Origin: Firmicutes bacterium UBA1764
GTDB taxonomy: Bacteria; Bacillota; Clostridia; Peptostreptococcales; Anaerovoracaceae
Direction: 5' to 3'
Assembly: GCA_002315535.1 (NCBI GenBank)
Contig: DCHA01000023.1
Span: 1 to 19,780 of the forward strand
DNA: 19,780 bases
The position numbers were made by a program, and so were the translations under genes. Positions 1 through 5,836 of this stretch are shown one piece after another (the first letter of the stretch is position 1; the number at the start of each line of letters is the position of its first letter). Under the pieces are notes generated by a model that did not search any database, had not been told where the DNA came from, and saw only the letters and a program-made list of their open reading frames with translations.

Positions 1-188
1 CGAACTTATTGAGTTTGGCTAACTACTGAATAGTAACGGAGAAGCTTCTATGATTTCACTCAATCAGTTTTTGATAATAAAACAACAGCAATCACGTTTT
101 CCCTCAAGTCATTTCCGAAAAAACGTTGTTCCTGTCCCCTCGTTTTAATGTCGCGTTTTTACTCAATTTTTACTCAGAAAGCAAAAAT
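1..188. other. intergenic sequence, no gene recognised
   Basis: No reading frame here resembles a protein I recognise; all six frames are broken by stops. The one visible structure is a short direct repeat, TTTTTACTCA at 156-165 and again at 167-176, 11 bp apart. It could be the downstream flank of a gene lying to the left, or a decayed remnant of a mobile element, but nothing in the sequence decides this. Confidence 0.4.
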
Positions 189-229
189 AAATCCCGAAAC
201 CGTTGAAATTTCAAGGTTTCGGGATTTTT
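189..229. terminator. strong intrinsic terminator, probably bidirectional
   Basis: A perfect 13-bp inverted repeat (AAATCCCGAAACC at 189-201 against GGTTTCGGGATTT at 215-227) encloses a loop that is itself self-complementary (TTGAAATTTCAA). A T run follows on the plus strand (225-229) and an AT-rich tract follows on the minus strand. For minus-strand transcripts it lies about 70 bp past the stop codon of the ADP-ribosylglycohydrolase gene and directly behind the guaA-like 3' end at 234-248. Confidence 0.85.
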
Positions 230-233
230 AGTT

Positions 234-248
234 CTATTCCCACTCAAT
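234..248 (-). other. guaA 3'-end-like sequence, possible attachment-site scar
   Basis: Read on the minus strand, this gives codons Ile-Glu-Trp-Glu-stop (ATTGAGTGGGAATAG), the canonical last residues of GMP synthase GuaA, with an intrinsic terminator immediately downstream. The frame runs back only 11 codons, to a stop at 270-272, so no guaA body is attached. The 3' end of guaA is a known integration target of tyrosine-recombinase genomic islands, which leave a duplicated 3' end at the far side of the island. I infer that this may be such a duplicate. A chance match or the tail of another gene cannot be excluded; no integrase or second copy is visible in the window. Confidence 0.4.
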
Positions 249-298
249 TATAGGAAATGGATGATATATTTACAAATCTTGATCTTACTCAACTACAA

Positions 299-1153
299 CT
301 ATTCTACGCGCACCCTCTTTAGGTCTCTAGTTTCAAGATATTCCCAAAACCCAAATACAGCTCTCGCGATCACACTGTTTTTGTATACATTAGTTCCATC
401 ATTCACGTCTTGCAATACCTTAAAACACTTATCCGCCGTTTTCTTTGGGATGCCGTAATACGCTTCAGCAATCGCTCCGGCCATGGCTGCGATTGTATCA
501 GAATCACCACCAATAGAGATTGCCTTGATGATAACATCATCGAAATCTTCCCCTTCGAGGAAGGCTTCTATTGCCTGCGGGCATGCACCCTGGCAACTTT
601 CATCAAATCCATATGTAGGTCTTATTTCATCAAGAGTAAAGTCGAGCTTATAATAATTATTATTTATGAAATCTCTGATTTCTTCCTTTGAATGACCTTT
701 CCTGGCAAGAAATATTGCACAGGCGATTGCTTCGGCGCCTTTAACACCCTCTTCGTGGTTGTGAGTTGGTATAGCAGACAAAGCGGCATACCTTTTTGTT
801 TCTTCCAAAGTATCATAAAGCCAGCCACAAGCTGATACTCTCATCCCCGAGCCATTACCATAGCTATTATATGGACTACGGCTATAATCCTTTAACCAAT
901 GTCTAAAGTTTCCGCCATACCCCGCTTTTGGAAACAAATTACCGTAGTAGTGCATAGAATTAATAAGTACTTCATACACACTGTCCATCTCCATGCCATC
1001 AGAATCCATTAAAGCCTTTGCTACCGCAACAGTCATAACAGTATCATCTGTTGGGAAACAACCCTTATCAAACAATTTAATCATCTTCTCGTTTTTGCAG
1101 TTGTTAAATTCATATACTGAACCACATATATCACCAATTATTGCACCAAGCAT
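299..1153 (-). CDS. ADP-ribosylglycohydrolase (DraG/ARH family)
   Basis: This 284-residue protein belongs to the dinuclear-metal ADP-ribosyl hydrolase family, whose members remove ADP-ribose from proteins or small molecules. The N-terminus has the family GDxxGS.YE segment, followed by TDDT at 35-38 (metal ligands), YNSYGNGSGMR at 95-105, HNHEEGVKG at 131-139 and GGDSDT at 215-220 with Asp217, Asp219 and Thr220 as the second metal cluster. All metal-binding positions appear intact, so it should be active; it has no membrane segment and is likely cytosolic. The start is fixed by a TAGGAG site 8 bp upstream. It sits 54 bp behind the HRDC gene and is probably co-transcribed with it, ending at the 189-229 terminator. 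A macro-domain gene lies 0.6 kb upstream, giving two ADP-ribose-directed enzymes in one locus. The substrate is unknown. Confidence 0.9.
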   Translation of the reverse strand: MLGAIIGDICGSVYEFNNCKNEKMIKLFDKGCFPTDDTVMTVAVAKALMDSDGMEMDSVYEVLINSMHYYGNLFPKAGYGGNFRHWLKDYSRSPYNSYGNGSGMRVSACGWLYDTLEETKRYAALSAIPTHNHEEGVKGAEAIACAIFLARKGHSKEEIRDFINNNYYKLDFTLDEIRPTYGFDESCQGACPQAIEAFLEGEDFDDVIIKAISIGGDSDTIAAMAGAIAEAYYGIPKKTADKCFKVLQDVNDGTNVYKNSVIARAVFGFWEYLETRDLKRVRVE

Positions 1154-1207
1154 TTCATTATCTCCTACTTATCTTTTTCATCAATTATTTTATATTAAAC
1201 ATTCATT

Positions 1208-1633
1208 TTATTCATTAAGAATATAAGGATGAAGGATGCTATATATTTGATCTCCGTATTTCTCGTATGTCTGCATACCTATTCCGTGAATTCGTAATAG
1301 GTCTTTTTTCTCAACCACATCACCTTCAGCAATTGCCCATAAATCCGCGTCAGAAAAAATAGTAAATGCCGGCACTCCTAAAGTTTGAGCCTCTCCTAAT
1401 CTCCATGATTTTAATTCTTCAAATATTTTATTTGAAGGTCTATTTAACCTATTTTGAGACTCATGTTTTAGCACACCCAATCTATGTACAGTTCTTGATG
1501 CCCTCCTAAGCTTTTTTATTGAGTTATAAACTATCTGATCAGCCAATAGTAATTCATCAAAGAATTCTCCGGTCTCAGGATCAACACCATCTGCAATAGT
1601 ATTGATAAGTGATGCCAATTCAATGTTTGTCAT
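1208..1633 (-). CDS. stand-alone HRDC-domain protein
   Basis: The C-terminal two-thirds of this 141-residue protein (about 67-135) is an HRDC domain. It has the typical FEELKSWR start, the IFSDADLWAIAE core helix and a final helix-hairpin RIHGIGMQTYEKYG segment. HRDC domains bind nucleic acid at the C-termini of RecQ helicases and RNase D; here the domain stands alone behind a short acidic N-terminal region (DGVDPETGEFFDE) with no helicase or nuclease. It has a good AGGAGG site 7 bp before the ATG and its own extended -10 element upstream. It is the first gene of a two-gene unit with the ADP-ribosylglycohydrolase. A nucleic-acid-binding role is likely from the family; the target is unknown. 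Confidence 0.8.
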   Translation of the reverse strand: MTNIELASLINTIADGVDPETGEFFDELLLADQIVYNSIKKLRRASRTVHRLGVLKHESQNRLNRPSNKIFEELKSWRLGEAQTLGVPAFTIFSDADLWAIAEGDVVEKKDLLRIHGIGMQTYEKYGDQIYSILHPYILNE

Positions 1634-1665
1634 TTGATTACCTCCTGAAAATTAATTATGCGTCA

Positions 1666-1674
1666 ATTATATCA
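1666..1674 (-). promoter_or_regulatory. extended -10 promoter for the HRDC gene
   Basis: On the minus strand this reads TGATATAAT, an extended -10 element (TGnTATAAT), about 33 bp before the ATG and just downstream of the terminator at 1729-1748. No convincing -35 hexamer sits at 17 bp, which is common for extended -10 promoters. Confidence 0.5.
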
Positions 1675-1728
1675 ATAATTCCCATTCTATATGTCGCCTG
1701 CCAGGAAACATTCATTATTATTCCAAAA

Positions 1729-1748
1729 CAGAGCCCTAAAAGGCTCTG
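1729..1748 (-). terminator. intrinsic terminator after the macro-domain gene
   Basis: Inverted repeat CAGAGCC / GGCTCTG with a 6-nt loop, followed on the minus strand by TTTTGG. It starts about 12 bp past the stop codon of the macro-domain gene, separating that unit from the HRDC/ADP-ribosylglycohydrolase unit. The T run is short, so read-through is possible. Confidence 0.65.
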
Positions 1749-1760
1749 TTTATCAACTTA

Positions 1761-2660
1761 TTAGCATGCTCCAATAAAAGAGGATCTATATCCATATTCA
1801 TACAAGGTTTTATTAAAATCGGCTACATTATAATTCTGTGTTTTCAAAAAATAAGACACAATAATATCGTATTTTCGACTATTGCTTAATGTCATTCCTG
1901 CACTTCCAAGCAAGTTGATAGCCGAATCATAATCAAGTTGTAACCCGAAAATAATTGCAACAGCCGTCTCTAAAGATGGTTTACATTTTCCGTTTTGTAT
2001 TTTGTGAAAAGCGGCTCTGTTAATATTCTTCTGGTATACTTGCGAGGCTTTAAGATGCTTCTTTTTCATAATCTTATTAAGTTTTTCTGCAAATGTACCC
2101 TCTTGTTTGTAAACCATATCATCAAGATCAATAGTCTTTTGAATATAAGAATCAAGATCCCCAAACAAAGGTTTCGCCATTTTGGTAGCAGCATCGCCAT
2201 AAATAACTAAATAAACCTTTAATTCTCTATCATATAGCTTCAAATACTCGCTGATACTTGTAATAGCCTCCTGCAGAGCATCCTGTATAGGATAGCCTAG
2301 TGATCCGGCTGAAATAAGCGGAAATGCAACGGATGCACATCCAAGTTCTGTTGCAAGTTCAAGGGATTTCTTATAACAACTTCTTAGAACTGCAGCCTCG
2401 CCTTCAATTCCTCCGTGATAATTTCTGGCAACTGTATGAATAATGTATTTTACTCCGGGAATATATGCATTAGTATACACAGCTTCCCCCGGCACACATT
2501 TATCCCTCAGAGCGCGGCACTCTTTTTCAAACTCTTCGCCACCGACTTCATGGAGTAACTGATCTACTCCCGAAAAACCTTTCATGTGATGATTTGTTGA
2601 ATTAACAATGGCATCAACTTTCATTGTTAAGATATCTTGATTAACAACTGATAATGGCAT
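1761..2660 (-). CDS. macro-domain protein with C-terminal Xre-like HTH domain
   Basis: This 299-residue protein is a fusion. Residues 1-165 are a macro domain (ADP-ribose binding/hydrolysis fold) with NSTN at 20-23, the substrate loop KGFSGVDQLLH at 27-37 in place of the usual glycine-rich loop, and PLISAGSLGYP at 114-124. Residues about 188-295 form a helical domain that reads like an Xre/Cro HTH (AFHKIQNGKCKPSLETAVAI) plus two extra helices. The same domain ends the protein at 4383-5084. Macro domains bind or remove ADP-ribose; the SGVD loop variant leaves open whether this one is catalytic. The start is fixed by GGAGGTGTATT before the ATG. It follows ssb with a 68-bp gap containing an inverted repeat and a -10-like element. 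I infer an ADP-ribose-sensing or -removing regulator; DNA binding has not been shown. Confidence 0.85.
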   Translation of the reverse strand: MPLSVVNQDILTMKVDAIVNSTNHHMKGFSGVDQLLHEVGGEEFEKECRALRDKCVPGEAVYTNAYIPGVKYIIHTVARNYHGGIEGEAAVLRSCYKKSLELATELGCASVAFPLISAGSLGYPIQDALQEAITSISEYLKLYDRELKVYLVIYGDAATKMAKPLFGDLDSYIQKTIDLDDMVYKQEGTFAEKLNKIMKKKHLKASQVYQKNINRAAFHKIQNGKCKPSLETAVAIIFGLQLDYDSAINLLGSAGMTLSNSRKYDIIVSYFLKTQNYNVADFNKTLYEYGYRSSFIGAC

Positions 2661-2686
2661 AATACACCTCCGTACTGTTTCTATAT

Positions 2687-2692
2687 ATTATA
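2687..2692 (-). promoter_or_regulatory. possible -10 element of the macro-HTH gene
   Basis: TATAAT on the minus strand, 27 bp before the ATG of the macro-HTH gene. The hexamer 17 bp upstream (TGGTAA) is a poor -35 and lies inside the inverted repeat at 2698-2720, so activity may depend on a bound factor. The surrounding sequence is AT-rich, which weakens the call. Confidence 0.35.
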
Positions 2693-2697
2693 TATGT

Positions 2698-2720
2698 TAC
2701 AATGGCTAATTACCATTGTA
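2698..2720. repeat. inverted repeat between ssb and the macro-HTH gene
   Basis: Perfect 8-bp arms TACAATGG / CCATTGTA around a 7-bp spacer. It is not followed by a T run on the minus strand, so it is unlikely to be a terminator. It covers the -35 side of the possible promoter of the macro-HTH gene, as an operator would. An RNA-processing hairpin between the two genes is the alternative. Confidence 0.5.
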
Positions 2721-2728
2721 CATATTCC

Positions 2729-3142
2729 CTAAAACGGCAATTCAACATCGTCAGTGAACCCATTTTGCCAATCAACAGCAGGCTCAAAATCCGGGTTCTT
2801 TCTATCAAAGATAGGTGAGACATTCTGCGGCTTATCAAGGAATTCAACTCTATCAGCGACAACCTCAGTAGTGTACACTTTTTGTCCATTCTTCTCATAT
2901 GATCCTGTATGAATACGCCCTTGAATTCCTACAAGCCTACCCTTGCTAAGGAATTTATCTACCATTTCTGCAGTCCTTCCAAAGCACACAATATTTGGAT
3001 AGTCTGTCCCAACATTATTACCGCTATTGTCTCGTCCCCGGTCTATTGCAATCGAAAACTGGCTAATAGCGGTCTGACTTCCAGCCTTATATCTTATTTC
3101 GGGGTCTTTAGTTAATCGTCCTATTAATAAAACAGTATTCAT
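2729..3142 (-). CDS. ssb: single-stranded DNA-binding protein (SSB)
   Basis: This 137-residue SSB has an N-terminal OB fold (about 1-103; opening MNTVLLIGRLTKDPEIRY, core FGRTAEMVDKFLSKGRLVGIQG) and a C-terminal acidic tip ending DDVELPF. That tip is the partner-binding motif of bacterial SSBs. The linker is short (about 25 residues) compared with housekeeping SSBs, as in SSBs carried by mobile or accessory loci. It lies 9 bp after the SepF-like gene with an AAGGAG site in the gap. The context (vWA, SepF-like, macro-HTH) is not a replication or rpsF-ssb-rpsR cluster, so this is probably a second, accessory SSB; the main chromosomal copy would be elsewhere. Confidence 0.92.
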   Translation of the reverse strand: MNTVLLIGRLTKDPEIRYKAGSQTAISQFSIAIDRGRDNSGNNVGTDYPNIVCFGRTAEMVDKFLSKGRLVGIQGRIHTGSYEKNGQKVYTTEVVADRVEFLDKPQNVSPIFDRKNPDFEPAVDWQNGFTDDVELPF

Positions 3143-3151
3143 TGATTCTCC

Positions 3152-3643
3152 TTACCATTCAAACGTAAAAGTATTCTGAAACGAAATATCCTTACCTATT
3201 CCGGCAACCTCAACATCACTCGGCAAAAACATAAAGACATTATCACTAATTCTTCGATAACTACCACCCAAAGCATACACACATCCCCTCATAAAGAAAT
3301 ATATATGCATGGCATCATCAGTTTTTGTGCCATCAATATTAATGACTACCGAGTAGCCTTTCCTGAGTAAATCCGCCATTTTGGGGCAATCATATATATT
3401 GTGTGGACAAAACATTTCAATAGTCATCTTTTCGGGTTTGACTATGACTCCCTTACAACATTCTATTTCTGTTTTGTAATTCCTGATTACCCTTTCTTCA
3501 GGACTAACCGTTTTCAACATTTGAGGTTCTGAGGCCTTACTAAAACTCTCTAAAGCATCTATATCCTCGTATACCTCATCATCAACATCTTCCTCAATTA
3601 TTTCAATCCCAACAAGTCCCCTAAGCCAATCTGAAAGCTTCAT
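3152..3643 (-). CDS. SepF-like protein, accessory paralogue
   Basis: This 163-residue protein has SepF architecture. It begins with a short amphipathic helix (MKLSDWLRGLVGI), the membrane-targeting segment of SepF, then an acidic linker (14-32). The SepF core is at about 65-147 (KMTIEMFCPHNIYDCPKMADLL, VVINIDG, FFMRGCVYALGG, VFMFLPSDVEV). SepF tethers and bundles FtsZ at the division site. The core is divergent and carries a C-terminal extension (about 148-163) ending FTFEW. It lies between a vWA gene (2 bp upstream) and ssb rather than in a ylm/divIVA division cluster, so I read it as an accessory paralogue. No strong Shine-Dalgarno precedes it, suggesting translational coupling to the vWA gene. 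Whether it binds FtsZ is unknown. Confidence 0.75.
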   Translation of the reverse strand: MKLSDWLRGLVGIEIIEEDVDDEVYEDIDALESFSKASEPQMLKTVSPEERVIRNYKTEIECCKGVIVKPEKMTIEMFCPHNIYDCPKMADLLRKGYSVVINIDGTKTDDAMHIYFFMRGCVYALGGSYRRISDNVFMFLPSDVEVAGIGKDISFQNTFTFEW

Positions 3644-3645
3644 CT

Positions 3646-4287
3646 CTAATTTCCATCAACCATATCGATTTCACTATTCAAATCGACAAAGGCATCATCA
3701 ATACTTTCACACGCCATCATTCTGGTAACAAAACGTGCATTTGCATCATACATTCTCTCTGTTCCCTCTTTACATGCACGGTATCTGATTGCCCTGTCGC
3801 GTCTCATTCCGTATTGTGCTGCAGTTTCAACCGCGTCAATGTTTGCAGCCATAAAGATAAATTCCCAGCCCTCCTCGGTTTTAGCCTCTACAAGCTTCTT
3901 GATCTCATCACTGCTGTATTTGTGACTACTGTTTTCCATTCCATCGGTTGTAATCATAAATATGGTTTTCTCAGGTAAATCTTCCGTCCTGATGTATTTA
4001 TGTATCTGCTCGATATGGTGAATCGTATCACCCATTGCATCCAGCAGTGCGGTATTGCTGTTTGGTTGATAGTCTTCATCTGTCAGCTTCTTCACATTCT
4101 TGATATCCTCTCTGTCAATAATTGTCCTGTGATCGCTGCTAAAGCATACAGCAGTTACAAGAGCATCGCCCTCTGAATCCTTCTGTTTTTCAATCATTGA
4201 GTTAAAACCGCCGATTGTATCATCCTTTAAGTGATGCATTGATCCGCTCTCGTCGAGAATAAAAACTACTTCAACATACTTTCCCAT
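3646..4287 (-). CDS. von Willebrand factor A domain protein (TerY-like)
   Basis: A 213-residue, essentially single-domain cytosolic vWA protein. The metal-ion-dependent adhesion site is complete: DESGS (Asp12, Ser14, Ser16), Thr79 in NSNTALLDA and Asp115 in TTDGMENS. The segment WEFIFMAANIDAVETAAQYG is typical of a bacterial vWA family related to TerY. Such proteins act as metal-dependent scaffolds in multi-protein complexes, including ter-type stress and conflict loci. The start at 4287 is chosen over a longer frame because GGAGG lies 6 bp upstream and the domain begins immediately. It heads the compact run vWA - SepF-like - ssb. Its upstream region has a TATAAT overlapping an inverted repeat. 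Binding partners are unknown. Confidence 0.85.
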   Translation of the reverse strand: MGKYVEVVFILDESGSMHHLKDDTIGGFNSMIEKQKDSEGDALVTAVCFSSDHRTIIDREDIKNVKKLTDEDYQPNSNTALLDAMGDTIHHIEQIHKYIRTEDLPEKTIFMITTDGMENSSHKYSSDEIKKLVEAKTEEGWEFIFMAANIDAVETAAQYGMRRDRAIRYRACKEGTERMYDANARFVTRMMACESIDDAFVDLNSEIDMVDGN

Positions 4288-4304
4288 GATAACCTCCAAA
4301 TAAA

Positions 4305-4337
4305 AATGCGACTGCAAATCTAATTTACAATCGCATT
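4305..4337 (-). promoter_or_regulatory. inverted repeat upstream of the vWA gene: operator, leader hairpin or terminator
   Basis: Minus-strand arms AATGCGATTG and CAGTCGCATT (10 bp, one G-U pair) with a 13-nt spacer. Two readings are possible. First, the repeat overlaps a good -10 (TATAAT at 4335-4340) by three bases, like an operator or a 5' hairpin. Second, the arm is followed by TTTTTATTT just before the vWA ribosome binding site, like an intrinsic terminator of the upstream gene. The sequence alone does not separate these; it may work as a terminator/attenuator and a promoter together. Confidence 0.55.
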
Positions 4338-4361
4338 ATACTTATTTGGATTACTCAAAAG

Positions 4362-4378
4362 GTATCCTTGCAGGATAC
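4362..4378 (-). terminator. hairpin after the HTH-protein gene, possible weak terminator
   Basis: GTATCC / GGATAC arms with a 5-nt loop start about 5 bp past the stop codon of the upstream gene. The following minus-strand sequence is CTTTTGAG, a weak T tail, so termination may be inefficient. Confidence 0.4.
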
Positions 4379-4382
4379 ATTT

Positions 4383-5084
4383 TCAAGATCTTACTCCGGC
4401 GCCGAGAATCTGCTGGTCAAAATCAAACAGCATACTATTGACTTCATCGATATTGTATACCCTATTACTTACTGCATATCTGATAATTAAATCAAATGCA
4501 TTGCTTTTTGTCAGTGAATAGCCGACCTTTGAGACAAAATCTATGAATTCATCCATTGGCAGCTCTAAAGCCAGACCTAAAGCTACCACAGTAAGCTTCT
4601 TTGGGTTATATTCATAATCATTTTTTATCTTGTTAAAATGGCCTCTGGTAAGCTGAGCCTTCTTGTAGCATTCAGCGTCCGTCATACCCTTTTCATCAAT
4701 CATGCGAAAAAGCATATCACGAAAGCCTTCATCCCTTGATTCGAGTTCTCTTTTTATTTCTTCATTTCTTTCAAAAGTACTATCAAGCTCAGGAATTTCC
4801 TTCAACTTGCTGAACACCACATGTCCGCTTATTTTAAAAGGACTCCTACTGCGTTCAACCTCTTCAGGAACACACTTGAAAGATATCTCATCAATATCAT
4901 CCGATAAAGAATCCCTTATTATAGGGGCTTTACTACTCTCACCGGCATATTGTACTTCAGGCTCATAGGCTTTGTTCAATAACAAAGCTATCTCTGATTC
5001 TGAAGAACCAAATTCAGAGCTCTTTTCGAAGTTTGCATTAATGTATTCCTTTATGTTTTGGAAAATGTTTAGAGTTGTTTTCAT
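4383..5084 (-). CDS. unknown N-terminal region plus Xre-like HTH domain, paralogous to the macro-HTH tail
   Basis: A 233-residue protein with no recognised enzyme domain. Residues 1-115 are acidic and serine-rich and resemble nothing I know. Residues about 119-229 are helical and match the C-terminal domain of the macro-HTH protein (1761-2660) along their length. Shared elements include CYKKAQLTRGHFNKI against VYQKNINRAAFHKI and VGYSLTKSNAFDLIIRY against AGMTLSNSRKYDIIVSY. The pattern reads as an Xre/Cro-like HTH followed by a conserved extra module. The start overlaps the stop of the phosphatase gene (ATGA), so the two are translationally coupled. A hairpin follows it. I infer a regulator or adaptor of the same system as the macro-HTH protein; a repressor acting on nearby inverted repeats is possible but unproven. 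Confidence 0.75.
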   Translation of the reverse strand: MKTTLNIFQNIKEYINANFEKSSEFGSSESEIALLLNKAYEPEVQYAGESSKAPIIRDSLSDDIDEISFKCVPEEVERSRSPFKISGHVVFSKLKEIPELDSTFERNEEIKRELESRDEGFRDMLFRMIDEKGMTDAECYKKAQLTRGHFNKIKNDYEYNPKKLTVVALGLALELPMDEFIDFVSKVGYSLTKSNAFDLIIRYAVSNRVYNIDEVNSMLFDFDQQILGAGVRS

Positions 5085-5545
5085 TTATTATCTTTACCCT
5101 TCACTGCCTCCAGCAGCGCCTTGCATCCCTTATTAATATCTTCGTATGTTTTATCAAAGCCGCCGTAATACCATGGGTCAGCTACATCTTCATCAAGGCC
5201 TGCGAAGGACATCAACATGCGGACCTTTTCCGGGTAAAGCTCCGGAAACATGCGGTTTAGATTCCGCATGTTGTTGCTGTCCATGAGTATAATATGGTCA
5301 TAGTATTCCATATCATCTCTTGTTATTTGCACGGCAGATCTTTTTTCATAAGGGATACAATGTTTATCCAGTTCTCTTTTTGCCGGGGGATAAATATCAT
5401 TGTATAACTCTTCCCTGCTGGTTGCGGCGGAGGCTATCTCGAAATATCCTTCAAGTCCTTCCCTCCGTACCATATTCTTTAATATAAATTCTGCCATGGG
5501 ACTCCGGCAGATGTTGCCGTGGCAGACGAATAATATCTTTATCAT
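5081..5545 (-). CDS. low-molecular-weight protein tyrosine phosphatase
   Basis: A 154-residue LMW-PTP of normal length. It starts with the phosphate-binding loop CHGNICRS (Cys8 nucleophile, Arg14, Ser15) and has the general-acid motif DPWYYGG (Asp123). The enzyme removes phosphate from phosphotyrosine, or phosphoarginine in the YwlE branch; which one applies cannot be read with certainty here. The gene begins 9 bp after the YafQ-type toxin gene and has no visible Shine-Dalgarno, so it probably depends on read-through and coupling from the toxin-antitoxin transcript. Its stop overlaps the start of the HTH-protein gene (ATGA). No partner kinase is encoded in the window. Confidence 0.92.
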   Translation of the reverse strand: MIKILFVCHGNICRSPMAEFILKNMVRREGLEGYFEIASAATSREELYNDIYPPAKRELDKHCIPYEKRSAVQITRDDMEYYDHIILMDSNNMRNLNRMFPELYPEKVRMLMSFAGLDEDVADPWYYGGFDKTYEDINKGCKALLEAVKGKDNK

Positions 5546-5554
5546 CTTGGTATA

Positions 5555-5836
5555 TTAAAACAAATCACTATGACTTCCTGTTCTAATCAAATATAAAATA
5601 ACATTATCATTTGAATACTTATAGACAAGCAGCCAATCCGGTTCTATATGTAGCTCCCGGCAATTTTTAAAGTCCTTTGAATTACGCAAAGGATGATCTC
5701 GATATTTTTCCGGAATCGTGGATCCATTAACCAATAGTTCCAAAACTGTACGAAATTCATTAATATCAAGACCTCTTTTTACAACGGTATCAAAATCTTT
5801 CTTAAACTGGGATGTCTTTCTGATATCATATTTCAT
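5555..5836 (-). CDS. YafQ-type mRNA interferase toxin (RelE/ParE superfamily)
   Basis: This 93-residue protein is collinear with E. coli YafQ, the ribosome-dependent endoribonuclease of the DinJ-YafQ pair. Catalytic residues are recognisable: His in DHPLRN, His and Asp in LHIEPDWLLVYK, and the C-terminal His in TGSHSDLF. The toxin therefore looks intact and is expected to cut mRNA on the ribosome when free of antitoxin. Its ATG overlaps the antitoxin stop (ATGA), the usual arrangement. It is followed after 9 bp by the phosphatase gene, suggesting that the pair's promoter also drives downstream genes. Confidence 0.93.
   Translation of the reverse strand: MKYDIRKTSQFKKDFDTVVKRGLDINEFRTVLELLVNGSTIPEKYRDHPLRNSKDFKNCRELHIEPDWLLVYKYSNDNVILYLIRTGSHSDLF

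Noticed and set aside
261..1226. Plus-strand open frames at 261-458, 410-691 and 993-1226
   Set aside because: They lie on the opposite strand of the ADP-ribosylglycohydrolase gene, have no ribosome binding site and no recognisable motif.
2710..2898. 62-residue minus-strand frame inside ssb
   Set aside because: It overlaps ssb in another frame and lacks a ribosome binding site and recognisable motifs; SSB is intact.
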